Below, one piece after another: positions 32,917 to 44,046 of a DNA stretch of 64,000 bases. The position numbers and the translations under genes are program-made. Origin of the DNA: Gigaspora rosea. Lineage: Eukaryota > Glomeromycota > Glomeromycetes > Diversisporales > Gigasporaceae. The notes beneath the pieces are model-generated. The model did no database searches. It was not told the origin of the DNA and worked only from the letters and a program-made list of their open reading frames with translations. Every line of letters begins with the position of its first letter. Within the stretch, counting starts at the first letter, position 1. The DNA is taken from the NCBI GenBank assembly GCA_003550325.1, contig QKWP01000348.1, positions 198,019 to 262,018 of the forward strand, read 5' to 3'.

Positions 32917-35147
32917 ATTTGAACTAATAAGTATATGTAAAGTATCTTCAGTATCTGAACAGCAAAAACATTTTGAAGTAGAATATTGGTGTAGGTAGTA
33001 AATATAAAGGTTTCTATTGTTGGGAGATTGTTAGTTAAAATTTTAATTCTAAAAGAATATTTAGAATAATTGTATTCAAGTGTGTCTAGAATAGCAAAAC
33101 ATAGTGTCCAATTAATTTTAGACATGTTTTTAAATATTTTAAGAGTAGTCCAGAAGTATAGTTCTTGTATAGTATATATATTTTTAATAAAAGTACATAT
33201 TTTAAAAGGAATAAGATGATTGTTCTACATAAAATGGATTGGTAGATTTAGAAAATCATGGATGATTTTAAGTATTGGTTTGTTAGTTCCATATTTTGCA
33301 AGTAGGTCTGCTTGGTTATAAAAGGAATTAAGGTATAATTTGACTTTAATTTGATTAATAATAGATATAATATCCCAATTTTTGTTTTGTATAGTTTTAA
33401 AAAAGTGTGTTTGTTTTAGGTTTTTGATTGCAGTATTGTTATCTAAATGGATATTTATATGAGTATTATTAGGAATTGTAAGGAGAAAAGAGATAATTGC
33501 TTTAAGTTCAGTTCATGTTGAATCTGGATATGGAGTAGTAGCTGTATTGAATTTAATAGAGGTATTGTTTTTACAAATCTAGCCAATACCAAATTTGATA
33601 TTTGAAGATTGTAGATTTTGAATTGAAGCATCTGTATAAAGTGAAAATCTTGTAAAGCTAGATTTTAAATAAGTATCAGAAGACTAGTAAGTTGATATTG
33701 GTAGATAGTATGATTGGTTAGATAGTATTTAAGTTGTATCTCTTGTGTAGGAATATGAACTTTCCAAAACTATAGAATATTATTCGAGTGTTATTTTTGA
33801 GTTTTTTTTTTTATAATTAAATATTGTGGTATAAATTGAGAGGAAGTTGTAATAGTAAGATTGAATATATGAATTAGAGCAAGAATTTCTTTGTAATCTA
33901 TTTGAATATATATTGAATTTTGAGTTTGCTAGGTTGGTTGTAGGAAAGATTAAATGAAGAAAGGGTATTTAAAAATGGAAGAGTATAGGATAGTAGTTGT
34001 ATAAAAACTAAACCTGAAGGGTGTTTACTGTATGTTGTAGTTTTTGATAAAGAAGTTTGATGTGATAGAAAAAGATTATTGTTAGAGTTGTAGTGTATTT
34101 GTATAAGTGACAAGGAATTAGAAGTTAATAAAGGAGAAAGAAAATATATTGTATTAATAAAGGAGTTAATTGAAGGTAAGTTAAGATGAGACCATGTAGT
34201 TGTAATTGTATTATCTTGTATGGAATGGAAGATATTGAAAAACTATAAAGGTTGATAGCCTTTAGTGGGTTTGTTAGTGCGCAAATAAATATTATTCTAT
34301 GGAAGGATATATTTATTGTTTGCAGTTGTAATTTGTTCAATAAATAGTAACTAGTTATTTTTCAAACTATTAATTATAGAAGTTTGTGAGTTTGAAGGGA
34401 GAATATCATAAATTAGGTGTATATTAGAGAGAAAATCTGGGTGATAGAAATTAAGTGAAAAATTTGATAATGTAATATTGTTTTTGGCTAATTGTGAAAA
34501 GTGAAAAATAAGTATATATAAAATAAGTAGATTTTGGGTAATATTGGGAGACCATACTTTGGTTAACCATGATTTAATACAGGTAAGACCAATATTTTTG
34601 AGAATTGGATTAGTATTAAATATATATTCAATATTAGTAGCATTTGTTTTTTTATCAAATTGTTGAGGGTAGGTAATTTAAATGTTATGAAATTAGTAAA
34701 AACTATATTGTTAGTATTTTTAGCAAGGATGGGCAATTTTTTGGTTTAAATAGTGAAGAGTCTAGATAGTTTGGTATGAAGATTTTTATGAATAATGTAT
34801 ATTTGTAGAAGATATTCAATAGAAAGTTGGAGTATAAGCTTAAAAAGTGATGAGATTTGTAAAGGTATAAGTTTTTTTGTGTTTTATTTAACAGATAAAG
34901 TTTTCAATTTGGTAATAATTGCATCAAATGTTGGTTTAGTTGAACTATTTCCATTAAATAAATATCTAAGTATCTAATAATATTATTGGACCTTCTGGAT
35001 AGAATAGGTTGATTATTGAATAGAAGGGGTATTGTTTGGAATTTGTAAGGTTTAGATTGAATATAAAGTAAATCAGATTTTGTAAAATTGATTTCTATAT
35101 TATTAATTTTATAGAGTTTAGATGTATTATTAAGAATATTTTGTATA

Positions 35148-35320
35148 CAAGTTACTCTCGTTTTAGTGAACTCTCGATATAGTAAAGATTGGCTATAGTG
35201 AAGAATTTTTTTAGAACAGAATTATTATTACTATATTAAAAGGCTCTCGATATAGTGAATCTCTCAATATAGTGAAGAAATTTTATAGCCTGAAGACTTC
35301 ACTATAATGAGAGTGACTTG
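35148..35320. mobile_element. Mariner-type MITE in the LINE, 173 bp
   Basis: Ends CAAGTTACTCTCGTTTTAGT and complement CAAGTCACTCTCATTATAGT with TA at 35146-35147 and 35321-35322. Internal CTCTCGATATAGTGAA words repeat the end sequence. It lies just after reverse-transcriptase motif C of the LINE. Confidence 0.88.
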
Positions 35321-36338
35321 TAGTTTCAAAGTTTTCACAAAGCCATGTTGTATCATTCATATAGGCTAAAGATAAAATTGAGATACTAGCACTAGTAGTA
35401 TTAGTAATTATATCAAAAGGAAATTGTAAAGCATTTGATTTTGGTATTTTTGTTGAATAAAAGTAAGAATTGGGTTATAGTAAATTTTTCAAAGTAGAGG
35501 AGAATATGTTTTTTCTTGTTCTATTTCCAAATTAAATATTAATAGATGAAGTAAGACTATGGTTTTTGCTTGTTTTAATATATGCAGTTTGGTAATTAAA
35601 TTGATGTCTAAACTAGAAATACCAATTCTTTTATAAGTATCTTGAAGATATGAAATATTAATTTTGTCAAATGCTTTAAACATATCTTGAAAAAGAATCC
35701 AAGCTTCTTTGTTGTATATTTTGTAGTATTTGATAGTATTATAAAGGATTTGTATAGGAATATAGGTGGATGAGTTTTTAGAAACAGCAAAATTTAGATC
35801 AGATAGGAGATGGTTATTAGAAATAACTTGGTCAAGTCATTTAGTAAATATTTTAGTAAAGGTTTTTTTGAAAGGTTCTATAATAGAAATTGGGTGAACT
35901 TGATTTAAAGTAAGATCCCAAACAGTTTTTTTGGAATAAGAAATATATTCAAGAACTTCTAATCTGTAAAAACTTTTTGAAGTTGAAAGCATTTGTTGAA
36001 AAATTTTTTAAAGAGTGTTTGTGCTTTGTAACTGGCATGTTTAATATGTTCATAGCAGATTTCAGAGAGATCTACTGCTTTTTGGTATAGAAGATTATTT
36101 AAAATTTCCTGCTATTCTTAATTTGTAATATCCTAAAATAAGTTATGGTAGTGTTCTTCAAATTAAGAATATGGTTAATAGAGATGATAGTATTTAAAAG
36201 AGAATAGAATTGGTTAAAGTAGGTTTTTTTTAAAATATTCAGAGATTGTATTAAGAATTTCATTATGTATTTTTGTGCACTGATATGCACAATCATTAAA
36301 GTTTTTATAATTATAATTTAAGTGCACTTATATCATAA

Positions 36339-36510
36339 TTATTACAATCATTAAAATTTTTTAACAATCACAATTTCTGAGAATTATTACAATAATTAAG
36401 ATTCCTTAATAATTATAATCATTACAATTGTTAAGATTCTTAACAATTATAATTTTGTATAGTATTACAATCATTAAGATTCTTAATGTTCATAATTCAT
36501 GTACAGTACT
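36339..36510. repeat. Imperfect ~45-bp AT-rich tandem repeat
   Basis: About four units of the form AATTATTACAATCATTAAGATTCTTAA. Each is itself near-palindromic. Lies directly upstream of the LINE remnant; relation to it unknown. Confidence 0.55.
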
Positions 36511-36639
36511 AACATTATGATACAGTCACCTCTCTCTAATTTGGCCCTCTATATATCAAACTCTTGATAATCTGAACTAAAACTTTCTGAACAAATATTA
36601 TATATATATTTCTTCTGGATATAACATATTAAAATTTTA

Positions 36640-37075
36640 GTAAATTTGAACTAGTAGCTCTTGAGTAATTGTTTGTATATAATAATCAATTTTTTTTTAA
36701 AAAAAATAACTATTGTATACAAGCAATTGCTCAAGGACTACTAGTTCAAATTTGCTAAAATTTTATTTTATTATAAATTGATATCAATACTATTTATAGT
36801 AAAAATGTGAGCTAATTCTAATTACTAGTTATCAAAAAAACCAGATTTAAAATTTAACTAAAATTTGCAAATTTTTAAACTATTGATAATAGTTGATTTT
36901 TTATATTATTGATTATTACCAATTAAAATTAATATATATTAATAATTGATTATAATTGATTAGTGTTAATACTCAATTAATACTCTTTAAACAATTATAA
37001 TTAATTAAAATTAATTGATTATAATCAATTAATCTAATTATAATCATTATATATTACTTTAAAAAAATTTTGTAA
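36640..37075. repeat. Fold-back repeat, copy related to 62450-62915
   Basis: Shares with 62450-62915, in the same orientation, TAGTTCTTGAGTAATTGTTTG-type words, an inverted copy of them after a short AT loop, TAGTTATCAAAAAAACCAG, CGATTATTACCAATTAAAAT-type sequence and ATAATCATTATATATYACTTT. Just to its left, TACAGTCACCTCTCTCTAA (36530) looks like a lone mariner-type end. Borders not fixed. Confidence 0.55.
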
Positions 37076-37230
37076 TGCAGGTTAACAGGTCATATAGTCA
37101 ATTAACAACATCTTTTCTACTGATGCCTTATATGCATAATGCACTTTTAATATCAATAATTTTTAATTGTAATAAAATACAAAAATTGTAAAATATAGTG
37201 TAAATAGTCTTTTTTAAATTTTTTATTTAT

Positions 37231-37638
37231 ACAGTGTGCAACACCTAAAGACTAAAATAATTTTAAAAATTAATAGCTCATAATACAGAAAAATATAAAA
37301 AAAAAACTGCTAAATTGTAGCCAAGCTAATTCAGCAGCTTTATTTTGAAAATAATTATTATATATTATTGATTTATACCACTTTGAATATGTACAATTTT
37401 TATATGATACATTAAAAAATTAACAAAAATGGGACAAGTCACATGTTTTGGTTTTTGTTTATTGGCTAATTTTTAAAAAATTTGTTAATTAATAAAATTT
37501 TAGCTACTAATAAGAAAAATCTTTAACCAATCAAAATACAAGAAATCAATAAAACATTAAAATTTATTATAAATTTTTTTAAAATTGAACAAATTCGTCA
37601 CAAATTAGCATTTTAGTCTTTAGATGTATTGTAACTAT
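37231..37638. mobile_element. Fold-back MITE, ~408 bp
   Basis: CACCTAAAGACTAAAAT at the left and complement CATCTAAAGACTAAAAT at the right, preceded by CAGTGTGCAA / GTTACAATA ends and TA. Interior AT-rich with no frame. Confidence 0.55.
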
Positions 37639-38101
37639 GTTTTTTTTCTTACTTTATTTTTTCTTTTATTTTTAACTTACTTTCAATATATTGTGTATTT
37701 TGCTTCCAACTCTTGTATCTTTTATAAGCTACTGCTATTGGAGTTGTACAATTGAAGTTGGCACAGTTAAAATTATTACTAGAGTAATTATTTTAATTTT
37801 TTGAACTTTTTATTTGATATTTAATATTGATAGTTGCTAGTTATTTTAAAATTAGTAATATAGTAATTGGAGATATTTTTTATTTGTTATGTAAATTAAA
37901 ATTAATTTATATAATATTTTTGTAACTTAATAAATTAAAATATTTGATTATAAAATTTAATTAATAAAATCATTATAAAAATACATATATAAAATTCAGT
38001 TAATAAAATTATTTTAAAAATATATATTTCAATTCAATTATTATAAAATGCACTTATAATATTTACCACTATAGGTAAATTATGTTATCAAATTTATAGT
38101 A

Positions 38102-38507
38102 GTATGGCACAAGAAGCCTATACTCAACATGTTTCAATTATTAAATCACTATAATTTTTTGTGCAAGAGATTTTTTAAAAAACTGACCAGTAACTTTGTA
38201 TAGCAATATTAGTTCTATATATTTGCCAAATATTTTTTTGAAAAACCTTCTCTATAAAAAGTTGATGCATTTTAAAGATTACTATTGTTTTATATATAAT
38301 TACATACTGTGTTTCAATTTTAACTAATTTTAAAGTGCTATAACTTTTTATAAAGGCAACATTTTAAAAATCTGACCAGTAACTTTGTTCATTATGATAT
38401 GCTCTACAAATTTGCCAAATATCTTTTAAAAATATTGTCTCTACAAAAATTGATGCATTTTAAAGTTATGCTATTTTATTGTCTAGTATAGGCTTCTTGC
38501 ACCATAC
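38102..38507. mobile_element. Fold-back element ending in GGCTTCTTG, ~406 bp
   Basis: GTATGGCACAAGAAGCCTAT at the left and complement TGTATGGTGCAAGAAGCCTA at the right. Inside, CTGACCAGTAACTTTGT and TTTGCCAAATATYTTTT occur twice in direct orientation. Target duplication not certain. Confidence 0.6.
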
Positions 38508-38514
38508 AATTTTT

Positions 38515-38720
38515 GAAAAAAACTTGCAAACCTACAAAATCTTTTGAAAGATTTTGCATATTACAATATATTTTAAAATATTTCACAATATATTTTGAAA
38601 TATTTCAGGTTTTGAAATATTTCAAAAATGTTTTCAAAATTTTTTGAAATTGAATTCAAAATATTTTCCAAAATAATTTTAATTTGAAATATTTCAAAAT
38701 ATTTAAAACTGGCTGGATTA
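38515..38720. repeat. AAATATTTCAAAAT-type repeat, inverted relative of 18890-19085
   Basis: Words TTTTGAAAGATTTTGCA, GAAATATTTCAAAAATGTTT and CAAAATATTT recur. The flank at 38725-38860 (AACCTGTGTTATACCAAG, ATTAATCTACAAATTTGTAT) mirrors 18780-18880, so the whole block is an inverted duplicate. Confidence 0.6.
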
Positions 38721-38889
38721 GTAGATATGTAACCTGTGTTATACCAAGATGCATTGAACTATATTTTCAAGATACTTTAAATTTTATATAATATATTGAA
38801 ATTAATCTACAAATTTGTATTACAAGATTAAATTAGATATTTTGTTTATAAATTAGATCTTTTATTCAGTATTATATTGTTTTTTTCAT

Positions 38890-39910
38890 TCTATTTTTTT
38901 TTTTTTTGCTATTGTTTTGTTTTATTTGTTTTTGCTTTTTATTTGCTTTTTATTTGCTTTTGATTTGTTTTTTTTAAATTTTTTTTGCATTTTACAAGAA
39001 CACTGAAAACCAACTTTTTGGTACTTTGCAAGAACACCAATTTGACTTTGCAAGCCAACTCAGACTTCTGCTACTTTGCAAAAACATACAACAATTTTCT
39101 AGTAATTTTTAAATTTTCCAAAATGCTTCTTTAGAGAAATGATTTAGTTAGATACAATTTTTCACAAGTTTTCACAAAAGTTCACTTTATTTATTTTTTT
39201 GTTTCATGTTTTTTGTTTTTGTTTTTTTGTTTTATTTTTAAAATTTTTTTATTAATTTTATTCTAGCACTTTGCAAGAACACAACTCCTATTTCTTGGCA
39301 TTTTGCAAGAAAACCAACTCAGACATTTTTAGTACATTGCAAGCAAACACAGACTTTTCTGGCACCTTGCAAAAATATTAATCTACACTTTACAAAAACA
39401 CAGTTTCTGAATTTGCAAAATATGAACTCTTACTTTAAAAAAAATAGAGATTTGGTATTTCATTTATTTTTTTATTAAGTTTGCTTACATCTTTTGTTTT
39501 TCAAATTTTTTTTTTTTTACTTATATTTTTATTTTATTTTTTTCTAACTTCTTTAACACTTTGCAAAAAACAACCTGACTTTTCTGGCACTTTACAAGAC
39601 ACCTACTCTAACTTTTCTGGCACTTTGCAAGAACATACTAAATTTCTTTAGCAATTTGCAAAGACACTAATATTTACTTCTAAGAAATGGTTTTTTTATT
39701 TTTTATTTCTCTACTATTTTAAAAAGTATTTAAAAAAAAGTGCAAAATGAAGGTAATTATTAAAATAAAAAAATAATTAAAGTGAAGATAATAGTTAAAC
39801 CAAAGAAACAAAAATAGTAGCTAACTGCAGAATGTGCAAAAATAAGTATGTAAAAGCTAGTTTTTTATTTTTCTTCTACAAATAGTAATAGAATTATATA
39901 GATGCAATAA
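38890..39910. repeat. Dispersed repeat with TTTGCAAGAACA array, inverted copy
   Basis: The word CACTTTGCAAGAACAC and variants recur about ten times between T-rich stretches. This is the complement of 11100-12115. Sequence homologous to the left part of that copy continues at 41738-41850, beyond the Mutator-like insertion at 39920-41728. No gene. Confidence 0.7.
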
Positions 39911-40439
39911 AATGTAAAAGGGAAATTATAGGCATCTCCTGCGAGAGATGCATCTCCTTGGGAGATATATCTCCCACCCGGCGTACAGATGCCAGATCAG
40001 AGGTCAGTTCACCCCCGCTGGTGAACACATGATAGATAAGTACAGAAGTACCATTTCCTTTTCTGTACTGTATTTATTTTATTGTTTATAGTTATTTTCA
40101 ACAATACTAATGCTTTACTTTTTTTTTTTTGGGACCCACTTCTTTGGCTTCTTTGGAGCGTTTTATGTCATTCTTTTTTCACGTTTTCTTTGAGCTTTTG
40201 GTGTTTTTTGGTAAGTACTTTCTTCTGATCTTTCAACTTTTTTTTTCTAGTAACTTTTACTAATCTTTCGAAATCGGTTAGTAAACTTTCTTATGAACTT
40301 ACTTCTGGTCTTTTGCCGATTTATTGGTGAACTTGTGTATTTTCCTCTGGCATTTTTCCCGGTGAACTTTTTTGGGTCTTTCGGCTTTTTGTTGAACTCC
40401 TGTGGATTTCGGCGTTCTTTTGGTAAATCCTCTTGTGAA

Positions 40440-40670
40440 TATTCGACGTTATCTCTTGTGGACTTTCGGCGTTTTCTGGTTAACTCTCTTGTGGACTTTT
40501 GGCGTTTTCTGGTTAACTCTCTTGTAGACTTTCGGCATTTGTTGATGAATTCTCTTGTGGACTTTCAGATGAATTCTCTTGTGGACTTTTGGCGTTTGTT
40601 TGTGAATTCTCTTGTGGACTTTCGACGCTTTCTGGTGAATCCTCTTGTGGACTTTCGGCATTTTCGACTT
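40440..40670. repeat. 33-bp minisatellite open in both strands
   Basis: Units of 33 bp, core CTCTTGTGGACTTTCGGCGT, repeated about seven times with some 24- to 33-base variants; looser copies extend from about 40290 to 41270. Because the unit is a multiple of three and free of stops, it opens a 157-codon plus-strand frame (LVDFRRFLVNS repeats) and a basic minus-strand frame (KVHKRIHQK repeats). I see no start context, splice sites or non-repeat domain to support a protein. Confidence 0.8.
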
Positions 40671-41350
40671 CTGGTGTTTTTCAAGTTTTCTTTTGATCTT
40701 TGGAGCTCTATTGGTAAGTATCTTTCAACGGTTTTTTTTTTTTGCAAACTTTTACTGATCTTTTAAACGATTGCTAATGAACTTTCTTGTGAACTTTCCT
40801 CTGGTCTTTCGGCATTTCTTGAACTTTCTTGGGTCTTTTGGCATTTTGTTGAACCCTCCTATAGACTTTCGACGTTTTTTTTGTGAATCATCTTGTGAAC
40901 ATTCAGCATTTTTTGGTGAATTCTCTTGTGGACTTTCGATAGTTTCTGATAAACCCTCTTGTGGACTTTCAGCATTTTTCAAGTTTTCTTTTGATCTTTC
41001 GGTACTCTATTTGTAAGTACTTCCGATTTTTCAACATTTTTTTTTGTGAATTTTTACTGATCTTTCAAAATCGCTTGGTGAAATTTCTCATGGACTTTTT
41101 TCTGCTCTTTCGACGATTTGTTGGTGAACTTTCCTCTGGTCTTTCGATGTTTCTTGGTAAACTTTGGGTCTTTCAGTGTTTTTTGATGAACTTTCTTGGG
41201 TCTTTCGGCGGTTTGTTGAGCTCTCCTGTGGACCTTTGGCATTTATTTTGTAAATCATCTTGTGAACATTCGGCGTTTTAATGTGCAATTAATACTGGGA
41301 GTGGTATTTTGGCATTGTGAAATACGTTGGGTTTTCGTGTAGTTGGATGT

Positions 41351-41422
41351 AAGCAAAATTTTGTAGTAAAGTATAATTGGCCGCATAAGCGGCCGATTAT
41401 ATTTTACTGCAAAATTTCGCTT
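41351..41422. repeat. Near-perfect 34-bp-arm hairpin
   Basis: Arms 41351-41384 and 41389-41422 around the loop ATAA. Thirty of 34 positions pair and three of the four mismatches would be G:U in RNA; the central CGGCCGC-type block is GC-rich in an AT-rich setting. It lies inside the Mutator-like element. Flanking TA on each side allows a nested tiny MITE. Confidence 0.75.
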
Positions 41423-41739
41423 AAATACTAGATCGTGTAATTGTACCAGGTATACGAATTTATGATGTAAATGACTTTTAAATAAAAATCTTAATAAAAA
41501 AATATCTAGCTGTTATTTGCTTTTTGATTGGATCCGAAGTGAATATAATCAGAGTTTATTTCCGAGATTGTTGTTTTGCTACACATGATTATGCGATTGA
41601 TTGGCTGCACGTGATTCGGGCTAGTGTCAATCACGGGATAATTCCGTTTTTTAATTGGCTAACTAGCATGGGATATATATCTCCCTGCGGGAGATATATC
41701 TCTCGCGGGGAGATGCCTAATAGCTCCCAATGTAAAAGT

Positions 41740-42438
41740 AGTTAAAATAATATATAATAATGTAAAAATAATACTGTAAAGATTATATAATAATTAAAAT
41801 ATAATATATAATAAAATATGTAATTTAATATATTAAAATCTTATGTGTTATATTTAGTTTACCCTGTATAAATAATTTTAAATGCCCTTTCAGATCAGTC
41901 TGAATAATGAAAATCTTATATATCATATTTAGTTTATCTTAAATAAACATAACATGTAAGATTTTTGTTATTTGGACTAATCCAGAAAGGTATTTTTCAA
42001 GATAGGAATGTTCTGAGTGCCCTAAGTCTGTGGATTGATCAGAATTTTTTAGTACTTTTTTAGAAGCTTGAGTAAATTATCTCATCTATGAACTAAAGTT
42101 TTCATCATTCTAAATCACTCAACTTTCATTTTATACTTACCGAAGTTATAAGTAAATTACGATCATTACATTAATAAAATCTTTTGTATTGAACAAAAAA
42201 CATACAAAAACCTTAATAACGTAATTGTAGAGTAAAAAACATTGTAAATTTTTTTATTTTACATTTTGTATAAATATTCTTTAAAAATTGAAAGTAAATA
42301 AATAAAGTTAATTAACTATATGATTTATTAATAATATTATTGTAGATGCTTTTATAATATGATAAGAAGCTTATAAATAAAATATATTAAAATCACAAAA
42401 GTTTCTTATTAGAATGATAGTTGTATAATATAGTATAG
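41740..42438. other. AT-rich DNA, no gene seen
   Basis: Begins with the continuation of the dispersed repeat of 38890-39910. 41850-41980 folds on itself (AATCTTATGTGTTATATTTAG and AACATGTAAGATTTTTG). Nothing else is supported. Confidence 0.4.
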
Positions 42439-42440
42439 TA

Positions 42441-43307
42441 CAGGGGCTACCATTGCATTGTAGACACTTTCTGAATTGTAATTACACAAAATCGTGAAAG
42501 TAACTATAGCATGAAATTAATGTTACATGTTTAGTAGATATATGGTATAACATACTAAAATTTTGTGCAATTTTGTTAGATCACGCGAAAGTTATGCAAA
42601 AAATAGGCAAAAGTGATATTTTTGGGTTGGTATGAAGATCAATTTTTTGTATTTTTTTTAAAAAAAAAATTTACAAAAAATTGAATTTTTTTTAGAATCA
42701 CTTCAAATTTATACAAATATTGTGCGATATTAAAGTAACATGATACAATATAAAAAGGGTGTAAACTAAAAAATTTTTTTCCCACAAATATAGGTAGTAT
42801 AAAAAATATGACAGAAAGTCGACGTAGAGCAATAATTTATATCTAAAACGTGAAAATTCACTTCGTACTATTGCAGCAGCAGTTGGCTATTACAAAACTT
42901 CTGTAAGGAATATTATAGAAGAGTACAAGAGGTTGGGCATAGAGGCACAATAAAAAAAGGACTAGACAGTCAAAAATTCCACCACCTAAACTTTGCTATC
43001 TGCTGGTCTATAGCATGATCAATTGGGTTAATACTTGCATAGAAGACAGCAGGGAACTCATTGATTATTAAAATATAATTAGATTTTTTTTTTTAAAAAC
43101 AAAATATAAAAATTCAAACCTTTGTACTAATAAAAAAAACTACAATTTGGTAATTTTTACATAACTTTTGTGCAATTTGCATAAAATTTTAGTATATTAT
43201 ACTGTGTGATCTACCGAACATGTGATATGAATTTTGTGCTGCGGTTACTTAACCGATTTTGAGTAATTACAATCCAAAAAGTGTTTACAATGCAATGGTA
43301 GCCCCTG
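42441..43307. mobile_element. Tc1/mariner element remnant with ~155-bp inverted ends
   Basis: CAGGGGCTACCATTGCATTG at 42441 and its complement at 43307 start long inverted repeats that can be followed for about 155 bases (through ACTAAAATTTTRTGCAA and AAAGTTATG). TA flanks at 42439-42440 and 43308-43309. The middle carries the first part of a transposase (42808-42953) and then collapses, so it is internally deleted. Confidence 0.9.
42808..42953 (+). pseudogene. Tc1-like transposase, N-terminal HTH remnant
   Basis: ATG at 42808 opens MTESRRRAIIYI; after a small frame change the reading continues KRENSLRTIAAAVGYYKTSV and RNIIEEYKRLG before a stop at 42951. This is the first helix-turn-helix of Tc1/mariner-type transposases (…LRTIA..VG.S...V..II..Y). 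The second HTH and the DDE catalytic domain are missing. It would have bound the element's inverted ends in the nucleus. Confidence 0.75.
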
Positions 43308-43309
43308 TA

Positions 43310-43713
43310 TAATATATTAGAAATTTGAGTAGATATAGAATTAAATATAGGAATAGATATAAGAATTAGATATAGAATTAGATATATAATTAGATATATA
43401 ATTAAACATATAGATTATTAAAATTTTGTAAATAAATAAAAAGTAAGTACGATGAAAAGGTTAATAGTCTCTATTTAAATTAATAAATACATACTCTTAT
43501 CTAACAGTAATAACATTTAATAGCATTTTTTTGAGCTTTAGCTATAAATTTTAATAAATTTTAATTAAATTTTGTTTTTTTTTTCATTTTAAAAAAATTA
43601 TAATTTGATTGGCTAATTAACACATAATCTTTTTTATATGATAAAAATTTACAGCTTCAGAATAAATAAACCAAGCTGAGTTTGTTTAAGCTTGTTTCAT
43701 ATTTAAATAGTAA
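43310..43713. other. AT-rich DNA, no gene seen
   Basis: Only a short AGATATAGAATTAGATATA tandem block at 43325-43400 stands out. Confidence 0.4.
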
Positions 43714-43721
43714 TTTGTAAA

Positions 43722-43938
43722 GAAAAACTAGATGGTGCCATATGCATATTGTACCTCCTATTTTGATATCTCAAAATTTTTACTAGGATAAACTCTGTTG
43801 CACTTTTAACAAAAAATAATTCTTTTGCAATTCTGTACTAATTTTAATGCTAACCCTAACTCTAATTCTAATTCTAGACAGAATTAATTATTAGTACATT
43901 AGGGCACAAAATGCTAGTGGCACCATTTAGTTTTTTCC
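43722..43938. mobile_element. MITE with GATGGTGCCA ends and telomere-like core, 217 bp
   Basis: GAAAAACTAGATGGTGCCA and complement GGAAAAAACTAAATGGTGCC are the ends; TTTGTAAA flanks both sides (43714-43721, 43939-43946). The interior has CTAACCCTAACTCTAATTCT, a degenerate telomere-like run. Confidence 0.7.
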
Positions 43939-44046
43939 TTTGTAAAAATAAATTTTCAGAGCAATGTGACAAGTTACATACTAGTATTGATTAAAAATAT
44001 TTAAAAATTTAATATATATAATATATAATAATAATCAATAAAAAAT

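Larger units (their letters stand above)
31700..36300 (-). pseudogene. Non-LTR (LINE) retrotransposon ORF with RNase H, degenerate
   Basis: On the minus strand from about 36.3 kb down: reverse transcriptase pieces NHLLSDLNFAVSKNSSTY, FQDMFKAFDKINISYLQ (motif A, about 35665-35690), IEQEKTYSPLL (the IEQGE..SPLLW block, W replaced by stop) and LAYMNDTTWL (motif C, about 35343-35365; the usual -DD- is -ND-). Further down a ribonuclease H domain: YTDAS near 33635, TELKAI near 33506, LDNNTAI near 33440 and NQADLLAKYG near 33310, giving the D-E-D-D order. A CFCC…H knuckle-like end lies at 32925-32965 and the sequence runs on to about 31.75 kb. It has many stops and shifts and is interrupted by a hAT-type MITE (32193-32916) and a mariner-type MITE (35148-35320). 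No endonuclease domain was recognised; the 5' end is uncertain. Confidence 0.8.
39920..41728. mobile_element. Mutator-like non-autonomous element, 1.81 kb
   Basis: Exact 9-bp target duplication AATGTAAAA (39911-39919 and 41729-41737), as for Mutator-like elements. Ends are inverted: GGGAAATTATAGGCATCTCC and complement GGGAGCTATTAGGCATCTCC. The uninterrupted site is seen in the sister repeat near 11125 on the complementary strand (GCGAAAGTAGTTAAAATAAT). Inside are GAGATATATCTCCC palindromes near both ends, a 33-bp minisatellite with related degenerate repeats (about 40280-41280) and a strong hairpin (41351-41422). It is clearly less AT-rich than its surroundings. No transposase; the many ORFs arise from the repeat. 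Confidence 0.9.

Noticed and set aside
31701..34340. Several 70-120 residue minus-strand ORFs as separate genes
   Set aside because: They are fragments, some out of frame, of one decayed LINE with reverse transcriptase and RNase H.
40293..40766. 157-residue LVDFRRFLVNS-repeat protein (and its basic antisense frame)
   Set aside because: Open only because the minisatellite unit is 33 bp without stops; no start context, introns or non-repeat domain.
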